Assembly: GCF_013347965.1 (NCBI RefSeq)
Contig: NZ_CP048810.1
Span: forward strand, 4,029,501 to 4,093,500
Origin: Pseudomonas bijieensis
GTDB lineage: Bacteria > Pseudomonadota > Gammaproteobacteria > Pseudomonadales > Pseudomonadaceae
Direction: 5' to 3'
DNA: 64,000 nucleotides
Part shown: in pieces, positions 18,448 to 27,369 of the stretch
How the letters are laid out: every line of letters starts with the position of its first letter
How positions within the stretch are numbered: position 1 is the stretch's first letter
Translations under genes and position numbers: made by a program
The notes under the pieces: model-generated
Seen by the model: only the letters and a program-made list of their open reading frames with translations
Databases searched by the model: none
What the model was told of the DNA's origin: nothing

Positions 18448-20733
18448 TTAAAGCGCCGAATATTTCTTGCGCAGACGCTGACGGATCAGCTCGGCGAGGG
18501 TGTTCATGACGAAGGTGAACAACAGCAGCACCAGTGCCGACAGGAACAGCACGCGGTAATGGCTGCCGCCGACTTCCGACTCAGGCATTTCCACCGCCAC
18601 GTTGGCCGCCAGGGTGCGCAGGCCTTCGAACAGGTTCATTTCCATGACCGGCGTGTTACCGGTGGCCATCAGCACGATCATGGTCTCGCCCACCGCACGG
18701 CCCATGCCGATCATCAGCGCCGAGAAGATGCCGGGGCTGGCGGTGAGGATCACCACGCGGGTCATGGTCTGCCACGGCGTGGCACCGAGGGCCAGGGAGC
18801 CCAGGGTCAGGCCGCGGGGCACGCTGAACACCGCGTCTTCGGCGATGGAATAAATGTTCGGGATCACCGCAAAGCCCATCGCCAGGCCGACCACCAAGGC
18901 GTTGCGCTGGTCGTAGGTGATGCCCAGGTCATGGGAGATCCACATGCGCATGTCGCCGCCAAAGAACCAGGCTTCCATGTAGGGGCTCATGTACAGCGAG
19001 AGCCAGCCCACGAACAGGATTACCGGGATCAGCAGGGCGCTTTCCCAGCCGTCCGGAACCCTCAGGCGAATGGATTCCGGCAGGCGGCTGAAGGCGAAAC
19101 CGGCGACCAGGATGCCGATTGGCAGCAACATCAGCAGGCTGAAGATGCCCGGCAAGTGCCCTTCGACGTACGGCGCCAGGAACAGGCCGGCGAAGAAACC
19201 GAGGATCACTGTCGGCATCGCTTCCATCAGCTCGATCACCGGCTTGACCTTGCGGCGCATGCCCGGGGCCATGAAATAAGCGGTGTAGATCGCCGCGGCA
19301 ACCGCCAGCGGCGCGGCCAGCAGCATCGCGTAGAACGCCGCTTTCAAGGTACCGAAGGTCAGTGGCGAGAGGCTCAGCTTGGGTTCGAAGTCGGTGTTGG
19401 CGGCGGTTGATTGCCAGACGTACTTGGGTTCGTCGTAGTTTTCGTACCAGACCTTGCTCCACAACGCGCTCCACGAAACTTCCGGATGCGGGTTGTCCAG
19501 CGTCAGCGGTTGCAGCTTGCCGCCTTGTTCCACGATCAGGCGGTTCGCCCGGGGCGACATGCCGAACAGCCCCTGGCCGTCGACCACCTGGTCCACCAGC
19601 AGGGTGCGGTGGGCGGTGCTGTGGAACACGCCGAGCTTGCCGGCGGCGTCGAGGGCAACGAAACCTTTGCGGCGTTCTTCGGCGCTGATCTCGACGATCG
19701 GCGCGCTACCCATCTGGAAGGTACGAATCTGTTTGAAGCGCAACTCGCCATCCGGATCGCGCGCCATGAACCACTGGGCCAGGCCACCCTTGGAGTCGCC
19801 GATGATCAGCGAGATCCCGCCCACCAACTGAGTGACGGCGGTGACTTGGGCGTCGGCGTTCTCCAGCAGTTTGTAGCGGCCGTTGAGGCTCTTGTCCCGC
19901 AGGCTGAACACATCGGCCTGGGCACGCCCGTTGACCACATACAACCATTGCTGGCGTGGGTCGACGAAGATGTTTTTCACCGGCTCGGTCATCTGCGGCA
20001 GGTCGATGCGGGTCTGCTCGCTGGTGACCTCACCGGTCATCATGTTCTCTTCGCTGGTGAGCGACAGCACGTGCAGTTGGGCACCGCTGGAACCGGCCAG
20101 CAGCAGGGTCGAATCGGTGGCGTTGAGGCTGACATGTTCCAGGGCCGCGCCCTGTTCGTTCAACGTGATCGGCGTCTCGCCATAAGGGTATTCGACGGCG
20201 GGCGAGATGGTTTTCTTGCCGTCCGGGTAGGTGACTTTATAAGTGTGGCGGAACACCAAGGCCTGGCCGTTGGACAGACCGATTGCCACCAATGGGCTGC
20301 CGGGCTGGTCTTCGCCAATGGAGGTCACGCTGGCACCGGCCGGAATCGGCAGGTCGACACGGCGCAGTTCGGCACCGCTGCTGATATCGAAAAACAGTGC
20401 CTGGCCCTTGTCGGAAACCCGCATGGCGACTTGGTTCTGTTCTTCGATGGAGATCATCAGGGGTTTGCCGGCGTCTTGCATCCAGGCCGGAGTGATCGAA
20501 TCCTTGGCGGTCAGGTCCGCACCCTGGAACAGAGGCAGCACCACGTAGGCCAGGAAGAAGAAGATCAACGTAATGGCGGCCAGGACGGCCAGGCCGCCAA
20601 CCAGGACGTACCAGCGGGTCAGGCGATCCTTGAGCGCACGAATACGGCGCTTGCGTTGAAGCTCAGGCGTATTGAAGTCAATGCGCTTGGGAGGGGAAGT
20701 CGTAGTCATTGTGGAGTTGGCCAGATCATTCAT
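18448..20733 (-). CDS. pstC: Phosphate ABC transporter permease PstC (long form)
   Basis: This gene encodes 761 residues. The first membrane helix (about 45-70) leads to a roughly 350-residue extracytoplasmic region rich in short strands. Next comes the permease core with six helices and the EAA loop (RGLTLGSLALGATPWQTMTRVVIL). E. coli PstC has 319 residues; the long form is usual in Pseudomonas. The ATG at 20733 follows AGGGTG. It lies only 23 bases from a perfect Pho box, so an internal start such as the ATG at 20709 remains possible. Confidence 0.94.
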   Translation of the reverse strand: MNDLANSTMTTTSPPKRIDFNTPELQRKRRIRALKDRLTRWYVLVGGLAVLAAITLIFFFLAYVVLPLFQGADLTAKDSITPAWMQDAGKPLMISIEEQNQVAMRVSDKGQALFFDISSGAELRRVDLPIPAGASVTSIGEDQPGSPLVAIGLSNGQALVFRHTYKVTYPDGKKTISPAVEYPYGETPITLNEQGAALEHVSLNATDSTLLLAGSSGAQLHVLSLTSEENMMTGEVTSEQTRIDLPQMTEPVKNIFVDPRQQWLYVVNGRAQADVFSLRDKSLNGRYKLLENADAQVTAVTQLVGGISLIIGDSKGGLAQWFMARDPDGELRFKQIRTFQMGSAPIVEISAEERRKGFVALDAAGKLGVFHSTAHRTLLVDQVVDGQGLFGMSPRANRLIVEQGGKLQPLTLDNPHPEVSWSALWSKVWYENYDEPKYVWQSTAANTDFEPKLSLSPLTFGTLKAAFYAMLLAAPLAVAAAIYTAYFMAPGMRRKVKPVIELMEAMPTVILGFFAGLFLAPYVEGHLPGIFSLLMLLPIGILVAGFAFSRLPESIRLRVPDGWESALLIPVILFVGWLSLYMSPYMEAWFFGGDMRMWISHDLGITYDQRNALVVGLAMGFAVIPNIYSIAEDAVFSVPRGLTLGSLALGATPWQTMTRVVILTASPGIFSALMIGMGRAVGETMIVLMATGNTPVMEMNLFEGLRTLAANVAVEMPESEVGGSHYRVLFLSALVLLLFTFVMNTLAELIRQRLRKKYSAL

Positions 20734-20755
20734 GCGCACACCCTAGCGATCCTGT

Positions 20756-20773
20756 ATGACAGAAAGATGACAG
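20756..20773 (-). promoter_or_regulatory. Perfect Pho box upstream of pstC
   Basis: On the minus strand the sequence is CTGTCAT-CTTT-CTGTCAT: two consensus half sites with a 4-bp spacer. It shows that pstC-pstA-pstB-phoU can be transcribed separately from pstS under PhoB control. Confidence 0.95.
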
Positions 20774-20831
20774 TGCAGTGACGCAACAAATCCGCCGCCG
20801 GAGGGAACCGGCAGCGGACAGGAAATTTGTC

Positions 20832-20873
20832 TGTGGGAGTGAACCGGCTATCGCGAGCAGGCTCGCTCCCACA
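20832..20873. repeat. REP element between pstS and pstC
   Basis: A REP with the core GCGAGCAGGCTCGC ends in TCCCACA and is preceded by a degenerate left arm TGTGGGAG. It lies in the pstS-pstC gap on the downstream side of pstS. Confidence 0.85.
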
Positions 20874-20895
20874 AGGTCCGGGCTAGGCCGGATTA

Positions 20896-21894
20896 TTACT
20901 TCTTGGCGACGTTGCCGCCTTCTTGCAGCCCCAGGTCAGCCAGTGCCTTGGCGGCGACTTTGGCAGGTACCGGGATGTAGCCGTCCTTGACCACGACTTC
21001 CTGGCCTTGCTTGGACAGGATCAGCTTCACGAACTCGGCTTCCAGCGGGGCCAGAGGCTTGTTCGGTGCCTTGTTGACGTAGACGTAGAGGAAACGCGAC
21101 AGCGGGTACTTGCCGTTCAGGGCGTTTTCTTCAGTGTCTTCGATGAAGTCAGTGCTGCCTTTCTTGGCCAGGGCCACAGTCTTCACGCTGGCGGTCTTGT
21201 AGCCGATGCCCGAATAACCGATGCCGTTCAGCGAAGAGCTGATCGACTGCACGACCGAAGCCGAGCCTGGTTGTTCGTTGACGTTTGGCTTGTAGTCGCC
21301 TTTGCACAGGGCTTCTTCCTTGAAGTAGCCGTAGGTGCCGGATACCGAGTTACGACCGAACAGTTGCACTGGCTTGTTGGCCAGGTCGCCGGTCACACCC
21401 AGGTCACCCCAGGTTTTCACATCGGCTTTGGCGCCGCACAGACGAGTGGACGAGAAGATCGCGTCGACCTGTTCCATGGTCAGGTGCTGGATCGGGTTGT
21501 CCTTGTGCACGAATACCGCCAGGGCGTCCACGGCAACCGGGATAGCGGTTGGCTTGTAGCCGTATTTGGTTTCGAAGGCCTGCAGTTCGTTGTCCTTCAT
21601 CTTGCGGCTCATCGGGCCCAGGTTGGCGGTGCCTTCGGTGAGTGCGGGCGGCGCGGTGGAGGAACCGGCGGCTTGAATCTGGATATTTACGTTCGGGTAT
21701 TCTTTCTTGTAGTTCTCGGCCCACAAGGTCATCAGGTTCGCCAGGGTATCGGAGCCGACGCTGGACAGGTTGCCCGATACACCAGTGGTCTTGGTGTAGC
21801 TCGGGATCGCAGGGTCAACAGCGGCAACCGCGTTGGCAGTCGCAACGCCAGCAGCGACAAAAGTCATTGCCGCCATCAAACGCTTCAGTTTCAT
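20896..21894 (-). CDS. pstS: Phosphate-binding periplasmic protein PstS
   Basis: This gene encodes 332 residues with a signal peptide ([20 protein letters not shown]). Phosphate-binding loops are recognisable: [12 protein letters not shown] near residue 45, and [15 protein letters not shown] near residue 75. A later [13 protein letters not shown] loop follows. It captures inorganic phosphate in the periplasm and delivers it to PstC-PstA-PstB. It has its own Pho box at 21971 and is separated from pstC by a REP and a second Pho box. Confidence 0.97.
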   Translation of the reverse strand: MKLKRLMAAMTFVAAGVATANAVAAVDPAIPSYTKTTGVSGNLSSVGSDTLANLMTLWAENYKKEYPNVNIQIQAAGSSTAPPALTEGTANLGPMSRKMKDNELQAFETKYGYKPTAIPVAVDALAVFVHKDNPIQHLTMEQVDAIFSSTRLCGAKADVKTWGDLGVTGDLANKPVQLFGRNSVSGTYGYFKEEALCKGDYKPNVNEQPGSASVVQSISSSLNGIGYSGIGYKTASVKTVALAKKGSTDFIEDTEENALNGKYPLSRFLYVYVNKAPNKPLAPLEAEFVKLILSKQGQEVVVKDGYIPVPAKVAAKALADLGLQEGGNVAKK

Positions 21895-21970
21895 GCCTTA
21901 CTCCTAGCAGATAGGGTGTGTTAAGTCGGCAAAGTATCGATAAGCCGTGTGAACACTCTATGGCTGAAAT

Positions 21971-21988
21971 ATGACAATTGGATGAAAG
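21971..21988 (-). promoter_or_regulatory. Pho box upstream of pstS
   Basis: On the minus strand the sequence reads CTTTCAT-CCAA-TTGTCAT, two half sites with a 4-bp spacer and one mismatch each. A CATAGAGT -10-like sequence follows about 8 bases later. The pstS start is 77 bases from the box. Confidence 0.85.
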
Positions 21989-22026
21989 GCCAGCATTGAG
22001 TTTTGCAGGATGATTCTTGTGACCCC

Positions 22027-22102
22027 AATCGCGAGCAAGCTCGCTCCCACAGGGGATTCGCGGTGAACGCAGCATCCATGTGGGAGCGAGCCTGCTCGCG
22101 AT
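22027..22102. repeat. BIME: inverted REP pair
   Basis: GCGAGCAAGCTCGCTCCCAC and an inverted GGGAGCGAGCCTGCTCGC face each other across about 26 bases. The pair lies between the pstS promoter region and the end of the MFS gene. Confidence 0.92.
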
Positions 22103-22133
22103 GAAGCCAGTGCAGTCAGTAAAAGATTCGGAC

Positions 22134-23432
22134 CTAGCGCCCCTTCTTCCAGAGATAACCACCCACCGCAATCCCGATCCCGCAGATGACCGCCACGTAA
22201 TACGCCGGCCCCAGCGGGCTTTCCTTGAGCAGCAGGGTGACGATCATCGGGGTCAGGCCGCCGAAAATCGCGTACGCCAGGTTGTAGGAGAACGACAGGC
22301 CGCTGAAGCGCACCACGGCCGGGAACGCCTTGACCATGACATAAGGCACCGCACCGATGGTGCCTACCAGCAACCCGCTCAGGGCATAGAGCGGAAACAG
22401 CCATTCGGGGTGGTCGAACAGGCTGTGGTAGAACGTCCAGGAGATGATCAGCAACAAGGTGCTGCCAAACACGAAGACCCGCCCGGCGCCGAAACGGTCG
22501 GCCAGTACGCCGGAGCCGATGCAGCCAAAGCTCAGGAACACGATCGCCAGGCTGTTGGCCTGCAACGCGGTGGTCGGGCTGAAGTGGTACACCGTCTGCA
22601 GCACGGTCGGGGTCATCAGGATGATCACGATGATGCCGGCCGACAGCAACCAGGTCAGCAGCATCGAAATGGCAATGGCGCCACGATGATCACGCAGCAC
22701 CGCCCGCAGCGGCACTTCCTCGGCCAGGGCCTTGCGCAGTTGCAGCTCGGCGAACACCGGGGTTTCGTGCAGCCAGCGACGCAGGTACACCGAAAACAGC
22801 CCGAACACACCGCCGAGCAGGAACGGAATGCGCCAGGCGTAATCGGCCACTTCCACCGGCGTATAGAGGCTGTTGATTGCGGTGGCGACCAGCGAACCCA
22901 GCAAAATCCCCGCCGTCAGGCCGCAGGTCAGCGTGCCGCAGGCATAGCCGATGTGACGCGCCGGAACGTGTTCGGAAACGAATACCCAGGCGCCCGGCAC
23001 TTCTCCGCCGATGGCCGCACCCTGGATCACCCGCATCAGCAAGAGCAGGATGGGTGCCCACATGCCGATCTGCGCATAAGTGGGCAACAGGCCCATGATC
23101 AGGGTCGGCACGGCCATCATGAAAATGCTCAGGGTGAACATTTTCTTGCGCCCCAGCAGGTCGCCGAAGTGGGCCATGATGATCCCGCCCAGCGGCCGGG
23201 CCAGGTAACCGGCGGCGAAAATGCCGAATGTCTGCATCAAACGCAGCCACTCGGGCATTTCGGCAGGGAAGAATAATTTGCCGACTACGGTGGCAAAGAA
23301 CACGAAAATGATGAAATCGTAGAATTCCAGCGCACCGCCCAAGGCAGAAAGCGACAGGGTCTTGTAATCGTTGCGGGTCAGTGGACGTGCCGGTTGTGCG
23401 GGCGTCGCCGTGCTCGAAGGCGCAGTGGTCAT
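22134..23432 (-). CDS. MFS transporter, metabolite:H+ symporter type
   Basis: This gene encodes 432 residues with about twelve membrane helices. The N-terminal half has GALEFYDFIIF, LARPLGGIIMAHFGDLLGRKKMF (the MFS loop 2-3 signature) and MRVIQGAAIGGEVPG. This is the pattern of the MHS group that carries organic acids, betaines or similar solutes with protons. The substrate cannot be deduced. The ATG at 23432 (MTTAPSS) has AGAGAAG upstream; the open frame to 23531 lacks a better site. Confidence 0.9.
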   Translation of the reverse strand: MTTAPSSTATPAQPARPLTRNDYKTLSLSALGGALEFYDFIIFVFFATVVGKLFFPAEMPEWLRLMQTFGIFAAGYLARPLGGIIMAHFGDLLGRKKMFTLSIFMMAVPTLIMGLLPTYAQIGMWAPILLLLMRVIQGAAIGGEVPGAWVFVSEHVPARHIGYACGTLTCGLTAGILLGSLVATAINSLYTPVEVADYAWRIPFLLGGVFGLFSVYLRRWLHETPVFAELQLRKALAEEVPLRAVLRDHRGAIAISMLLTWLLSAGIIVIILMTPTVLQTVYHFSPTTALQANSLAIVFLSFGCIGSGVLADRFGAGRVFVFGSTLLLIISWTFYHSLFDHPEWLFPLYALSGLLVGTIGAVPYVMVKAFPAVVRFSGLSFSYNLAYAIFGGLTPMIVTLLLKESPLGPAYYVAVICGIGIAVGGYLWKKGR

Positions 23433-23600
23433 GGCAAGGGCTTCTCTTATAGTCGGTTCTGCAACCCTGAAGACACGGGTTGGGGGCCTGGGCAGGTCCG
23501 GCACGATAGCAAATTGTTCAAAAAAGCACATAGAGGCGCGTATTTGACAGTCGAAATCAGAACCGAGTGGTCGTCTCGACGTCTATCGCCCGATATACTC

Positions 23601-23750
23601 GCAACCTTGCAGTACTCTGTAAGGGGTTGCTGTGCGAAAACGTCGTTGGGGGAGTAGTACCAGAACCAGCCGGTTTCGCAGAGTTTCCCTTTGGCACGCC
23701 TTTACGAAAAACGTGACGAACGCAGCATGTTCGGGCTGAATCGTTTTTTA
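23601..23750 (+). ncRNA. Candidate structured leader or small RNA
   Basis: The 377-bp gap between the MFS gene and the thioesterase gene holds a chain of good stems. They are GCAACC-TTGCAG/CTGTAA-GGTTGC with a TACT loop (23601-23630), TGCGAAA/TTTCGCA (23633-23680) and CGAAC/GTTCG (23717-23733). The last stem, AAAAACG/CGTTTTT, runs into six T residues (23707-23749). A TATACT -10-like box lies just upstream at 23594-23599, without a convincing -35. Together they suggest a transcript of about 150 nt ending before the thioesterase start, or a folded leader. I do not recognise it as a known RNA family. Confidence 0.4.
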
Positions 23751-23809
23751 CAAAGACGGCTATTCACCTGAAGCACAAGACAGCGTTACGGGTCAGAGGC
23801 ACCCCCGGC

Positions 23810-24214
23810 ATGATAGAACTCGAACAAGAAGATCCAATCCCGCAAGGCGACCTGGCCCTGCAAATCACCGCGCTCCCTCGCGAGACCAACGGCTTTGGCG
23901 ATATTTTCGGCGGCTGGCTGGTGTCCCAGATGGACCTGGCCGGCACCGCCATGGCCAGCAAAGTGGCTGGCGGACGCGTGGCCACCGTGGCGATCGATCG
24001 CATGGCGTTCCTGGTACCGGTGGCGGTGGGTGCGCAGCTGTCCTTTTATACCCAGGCGCTGGAAATCGGCCGCAGCTCGATCCAGATGATGGTCGAGGTC
24101 TGGAGCGACGACCCGCTGTCCAGTGAGTGGCGCAAGGTGACCGAGGCGGTATTTGTCTTCGTCGCCATCGACGGCAGCGGTCGCACCCGCTCGGTTCCGC
24201 CGCGCGCTCGTTAA
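23810..24214 (+). CDS. Acyl-CoA thioesterase (YciA-like hot-dog fold)
   Basis: This gene encodes 134 residues with the hot-dog thioesterase motif TNGFGDIFGGWLVSQMDLAG near residue 27-46 and VTEAVFVFVAIDGSGRTRSVP at the C-terminus. This matches cytosolic acyl-CoA hydrolases of the YciA group that split CoA esters of short to long chains. The ATG at 23810 fits the family length. No clear SD lies upstream, and the preceding 200 bases may be a structured leader. Confidence 0.9.
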   Translation: MIELEQEDPIPQGDLALQITALPRETNGFGDIFGGWLVSQMDLAGTAMASKVAGGRVATVAIDRMAFLVPVAVGAQLSFYTQALEIGRSSIQMMVEVWSDDPLSSEWRKVTEAVFVFVAIDGSGRTRSVPPRAR

Positions 24215-24271
24215 ACACCACGGCCGTTTTGCGGTCCATTGCAGTCCCTGTTCTCGAGCGAGATTTGCAAC

Positions 24272-25171
24272 ATGCCTACGCCCAACGTCGAAGCCGTCAA
24301 ACTGGATGAACTCAATGCCTGGCGCATCCGCCACGGTCAGGCCGAGTTGCTGGTGGCCCAACAAGGCGCGCATATCCTCAGCTATCAAGTGGACGGCCAG
24401 CCGCCGCTGATCTGGCTCAACGACCAGGCCACGTTCAAGACCGGCAAGAGCATCCGTGCGGGCGTGCCGGTGTGCTGGCCATGGTTCGGCAACCTGACGC
24501 GCAACCCCGACAGCGTACAAGCCATGCGCGTGAGCAACGATCCAGCCACCGCCCATGGCCTGGTGCGGGCGATGGACTGGGAGTTGAAGGGCATCGAAAC
24601 CGAAGGCGAGAGCCTGAAGGTGGAATTTGTGCTGCCCTATCCCGAGAACGGTCTCTCGGGCTGGCCGCACCAGGTGGACCTGACGCTGACTATCGTGATG
24701 GACGAGCGGTTGCACATCCACCTCACCAGCCATAACCGTGGCAGCGAAACCGTCAGCCTTAGCCAGGCGCTGCACAGCTATTTCGCCGTGAGCGACGTGC
24801 GCAACGTGCAGGTCGAAGGGGTGGATGGCTTGAGCTACATCGAGACCCTGGACGACTGGAACACCCATACCCAGGCCGGCAACCTGCACTTTGCCGGCGA
24901 AACCGACCGCATCTACCTCGATACCCCACCGACGCTGAGCATCCTTGACCCGCACTGGGAACGCCGGATCGAACTGACCAGCAGCGGTTCGCGCTCGGCG
25001 GTGATCTGGAACCCCTGGACCGAACGCGCCAAGGCCTTCAGCGACATGGCCGACGATGGCTGGCAGCGCATGTTGTGCATCGAGACAGCGAATGTAATGG
25101 ACGATGTGGTGACGTTGTTGCCACAGGCCAGTCATACCCTGGGCGTGAGCATCGGTAGCAAGCCGCTCTAA
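24272..25171 (+). CDS. D-hexose-6-phosphate mutarotase (aldose 1-epimerase fold)
   Basis: This gene encodes 299 residues of the YeaD-type epimerase family. Landmarks are KSIRAGVPVCWPWFG near residue 70, AHGLVRAMDW near residue 95, the catalytic histidine region LSQALHSYFAV and NPWTERAKAFSDM near the C-terminus. These enzymes interconvert the alpha and beta anomers of hexose 6-phosphates. The ATG at 24272 (MPTPNVEAV) fits the family; the upstream in-frame ATG at 24239 would add 11 residues. It follows the thioesterase gene after 57 bases. Confidence 0.9.
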   Translation: MPTPNVEAVKLDELNAWRIRHGQAELLVAQQGAHILSYQVDGQPPLIWLNDQATFKTGKSIRAGVPVCWPWFGNLTRNPDSVQAMRVSNDPATAHGLVRAMDWELKGIETEGESLKVEFVLPYPENGLSGWPHQVDLTLTIVMDERLHIHLTSHNRGSETVSLSQALHSYFAVSDVRNVQVEGVDGLSYIETLDDWNTHTQAGNLHFAGETDRIYLDTPPTLSILDPHWERRIELTSSGSRSAVIWNPWTERAKAFSDMADDGWQRMLCIETANVMDDVVTLLPQASHTLGVSIGSKPL

Positions 25172-25189
25172 GCCACACCACAAATCCCT

Positions 25190-25280
25190 TGTGGGAGCGA
25201 GCCTGCTCGCGATAGCGCTGCACCAGTCAATGCAGATGTCGACTGTCAGCCCGCTATCGCGAGCAGGCTCGCTCCCACAG
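25190..25280. repeat. BIME: inverted REP pair
   Basis: Two inverted REPs with core GCGAGCAGGCTCGC and extended matching arms (CGCGATAGCG... and ...CGCTATCGCG) flank about 25 bases. The element lies between convergent genes. Confidence 0.93.
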
Positions 25281-25296
25281 TGGAACTACGCTGGCG

Positions 25297-25833
25297 CTAC
25301 AGATCCGCCTCCTGCACCACCCTCACCTTCTCCGCATCCAGCGCATACGCCGCACTCGCCAAATCGTTGTCGACCTTTTCGATCTTCAACGTGCCCGTTA
25401 CCCAGAGCGGCGTATAGATGTCGTCCAGCTTCAAGCCCTTGGGATAGCGCACCAACACCAGTTGATTAGGCGGCGGTGGCGGGACGTGGATGCAGGCGCC
25501 AGGGTAAGGCACCAGGAAGAACAGCGTGCTACGGCCCTTGGCATCACTTTCCAGGGGCACCGGGTAACCGCCGATACGAATGTGCTTGTCATTCATCGAC
25601 GCCACGGTCTTGGTCGAATACATCACCGCCGGCAAGCCCTTGCTCTGCTTCAGGCCGCCTTTTTCGGTGAAGGTGCCGTTGGCTTCCGGGGAGTTGTGGT
25701 CGATCTCGGGCATGGCCTCGAGGGCTTTCTGGTCCGACTTGGGCATCAGTTCGAGCCAGTCGGTTTCCGGCAGTTCGGAAGCATGGGCCAGGCCACTGCC
25801 CAGCAAAAGAAGGGTCAACACTAGACGGCGCAT
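25297..25833 (-). CDS. DUF3299 exported protein
   Basis: This gene encodes 178 residues with a signal peptide (MRRLVLTLLLLGSGLAHA). The mature protein has ETDWLELMP, the RIGGYPVPLE strand and FFLVPYPGACIHVPPPPPNQ, the hallmark of DUF3299. The GACIHVPPPP motif includes a conserved cysteine and histidine that may bind a metal. Function is unknown. The ATG at 25833 is taken; a TTG at 25848 in the same frame is possible. Confidence 0.85.
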   Translation of the reverse strand: MRRLVLTLLLLGSGLAHASELPETDWLELMPKSDQKALEAMPEIDHNSPEANGTFTEKGGLKQSKGLPAVMYSTKTVASMNDKHIRIGGYPVPLESDAKGRSTLFFLVPYPGACIHVPPPPPNQLVLVRYPKGLKLDDIYTPLWVTGTLKIEKVDNDLASAAYALDAEKVRVVQEADL

Positions 25834-25878
25834 GAAAGGGCTCGGCAATGAGTAGGAAGTGCAACGCCGGGCATTCTA

Positions 25879-25907
25879 GCCCCCTCTGCGCGCCACGCAG
25901 AGAGGGC
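25879..25907. terminator. Strong GC-rich hairpin between two minus-strand genes
   Basis: GCCCCCTCTGCG pairs with CGCAGAGAGGGC around CGCCA. A short T run follows only on the plus strand, while the genes on both sides are on the minus strand. It may still mark the end of the GlsB-like transcript 16 bases after its stop. Confidence 0.55.
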
Positions 25908-25922
25908 TTTGTCGCATTTGAA

Positions 25923-26168
25923 TCAGTTTCTTTTGATCAGGCCGTAGATCACCAGCAACACAATCGCGCCCACCAGGGCACCGATGAAGCCCGCGCCTTG
26001 ACCGGCCTGGTAGATGCCCAGGGCCTGGCCACCGTAAGTGGCTGCCAACGAACCGCCGATACCGAGCAGGATGGTCATGATCCAGCCCATGCTGTCATCG
26101 CCTGGTTTCAGGAAGCGTGCCAGCAGGCCAACGATCAAGCCGATAAAAATGGTTCCGATGATTCCCAT
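25923..26168 (-). CDS. GlsB/YeaQ/YmgE family membrane protein
   Basis: This gene encodes 81 residues with three hydrophobic glycine-rich helices: MGIIGTIFIGLIVGLLARFL, WIMTILLGIGGSLAATY and FIGALVGAIVLLVIYGLI. This is the transglycosylase-associated/GlsB stress-protein family, small inner-membrane proteins linked to general stress. GAGGG lies seven bases before the ATG at 26168, which fixes the start. Confidence 0.92.
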   Translation of the reverse strand: MGIIGTIFIGLIVGLLARFLKPGDDSMGWIMTILLGIGGSLAATYGGQALGIYQAGQGAGFIGALVGAIVLLVIYGLIKRN

Positions 26169-26271
26169 GGCATTTCCCTCTGGTTGGATAGCTATGGCCA
26201 AAGCCTAGTCAGACTTTGGCACTTAGCCATGAGAGAGATTAGCCGACGAATGGTTCCACCGTCGTTCCAGA

Positions 26272-27357
26272 TTATTGTTCGGCGATCAGCGTCTCGACCT
26301 TGATGATCTGCTGAGCCAGCGTGGCCCGGTCAGCGCAGCGCAGGTTGGCGTGACCGACCTTGCGTCCGGCCTTGAACGCCTTGCCATAGTGGTGCAAATG
26401 GCAGTCAGCGATCGCCAGGACTTTCTCGCTATCCGGGACCTTGCCGATGAAGTTGAGCATTGCGCTCTCACCGACCTTGGCGGTCGACCCCAGCGGCAGC
26501 CCGGCCACCGCCCGCAGGTGGTTTTCGAACTGGCTGCACTCGGCGCCTTCGGTGGTCCAGTGCCCGGAATTGTGTACCCGAGGCGCGATTTCGTTGGCCT
26601 TGAGGCCGCCGTCCACTTCAAAGAACTCGAACGCCATCACACCGACATAATCGAGCTGCTTGAGCACCCGGCTGGAGTAGTCCTCGGCCAGGGCCTGCAA
26701 CGGGTGATCGGTGCTAGCGACAGACAGCTTGAGGATGCCGTCCTTGTGGGTGTTGTGCACCAGCGGGTAGAAGCGGATTTCACCGTCACGGGCCCGCACG
26801 GCGATCAGCGAGACTTCGCCGGTGAACGGCACGAAGCCTTCCAGCAGGCAGCCCACACTACCGAGCTCGGCAAAGGTACCGGCCACGTCTTCAGGGGTGC
26901 GCAGGACTTTCTGGCCCTTGCCGTCGTAACCCAAAGTGCGGGTCTTGAGCACGGCCGGCAGGCCGATGGCGGCAACGGCGGCGTCCAGGTCGGCCTGGGA
27001 TTGAATGTCGGCGAAGGCCGGCGTGGGGATGCCCAGGTCCTTGAACATGTTCTTTTCGAACCAGCGGTCGCGGGCAATGCGCAAGGCTTCGGCACTCGGG
27101 TAGACCGGGACGAACTGGGACAGGAAGGCCACGGTTTCGGCCGGGACGCTTTCGAATTCGAAGGTCACCAGGTCGACTTCATCGGCCAATTGGCGCAGGT
27201 GATCCTGATCGCCGTAGTCGGCCCGCAGGTGTTCACCCAGTGCCGCGGCGCAGGCGTCCGGCGCCGGATCCAGGAAAGCGAAGTTCATCCCCAGCGGCGT
27301 ACCCGCCAGGGCCAACATGCGACCCAACTGGCCGCCACCGATTACACCGATCTTCAT
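26272..27357 (-). CDS. purK: N5-carboxyaminoimidazole ribonucleotide synthase
   Basis: This gene encodes 361 residues of the ATP-grasp fold. The N-terminus is the typical MKIGVIGGGQLGRMLALAG. KTRTLGYDGKGQKVL is the ATP-binding region, and FEFFEVDGGLKANEIAPRVHNSGHWT is the metal-binding block. It converts AIR, ATP and bicarbonate to N5-CAIR in purine synthesis. It follows purE after 12 bases and is surely in the same transcript. Confidence 0.97.
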   Translation of the reverse strand: MKIGVIGGGQLGRMLALAGTPLGMNFAFLDPAPDACAAALGEHLRADYGDQDHLRQLADEVDLVTFEFESVPAETVAFLSQFVPVYPSAEALRIARDRWFEKNMFKDLGIPTPAFADIQSQADLDAAVAAIGLPAVLKTRTLGYDGKGQKVLRTPEDVAGTFAELGSVGCLLEGFVPFTGEVSLIAVRARDGEIRFYPLVHNTHKDGILKLSVASTDHPLQALAEDYSSRVLKQLDYVGVMAFEFFEVDGGLKANEIAPRVHNSGHWTTEGAECSQFENHLRAVAGLPLGSTAKVGESAMLNFIGKVPDSEKVLAIADCHLHHYGKAFKAGRKVGHANLRCADRATLAQQIIKVETLIAEQ

Positions 27358-27369
27358 TCGTCAACAACC

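Noticed and set aside
16795..19410. Open frame of 871 residues on the plus strand opposite pstA and pstC
   Set aside because: It is the mirror of high-GC codon use in two real genes, is rich in His, Gln, Arg and Gly, and has no domain or ribosome site.
23544..23572. TTGACA as a -35 box before the thioesterase gene
   Set aside because: There is no acceptable -10 at 16-18 bases; the following sequence is AGTGGT-like.
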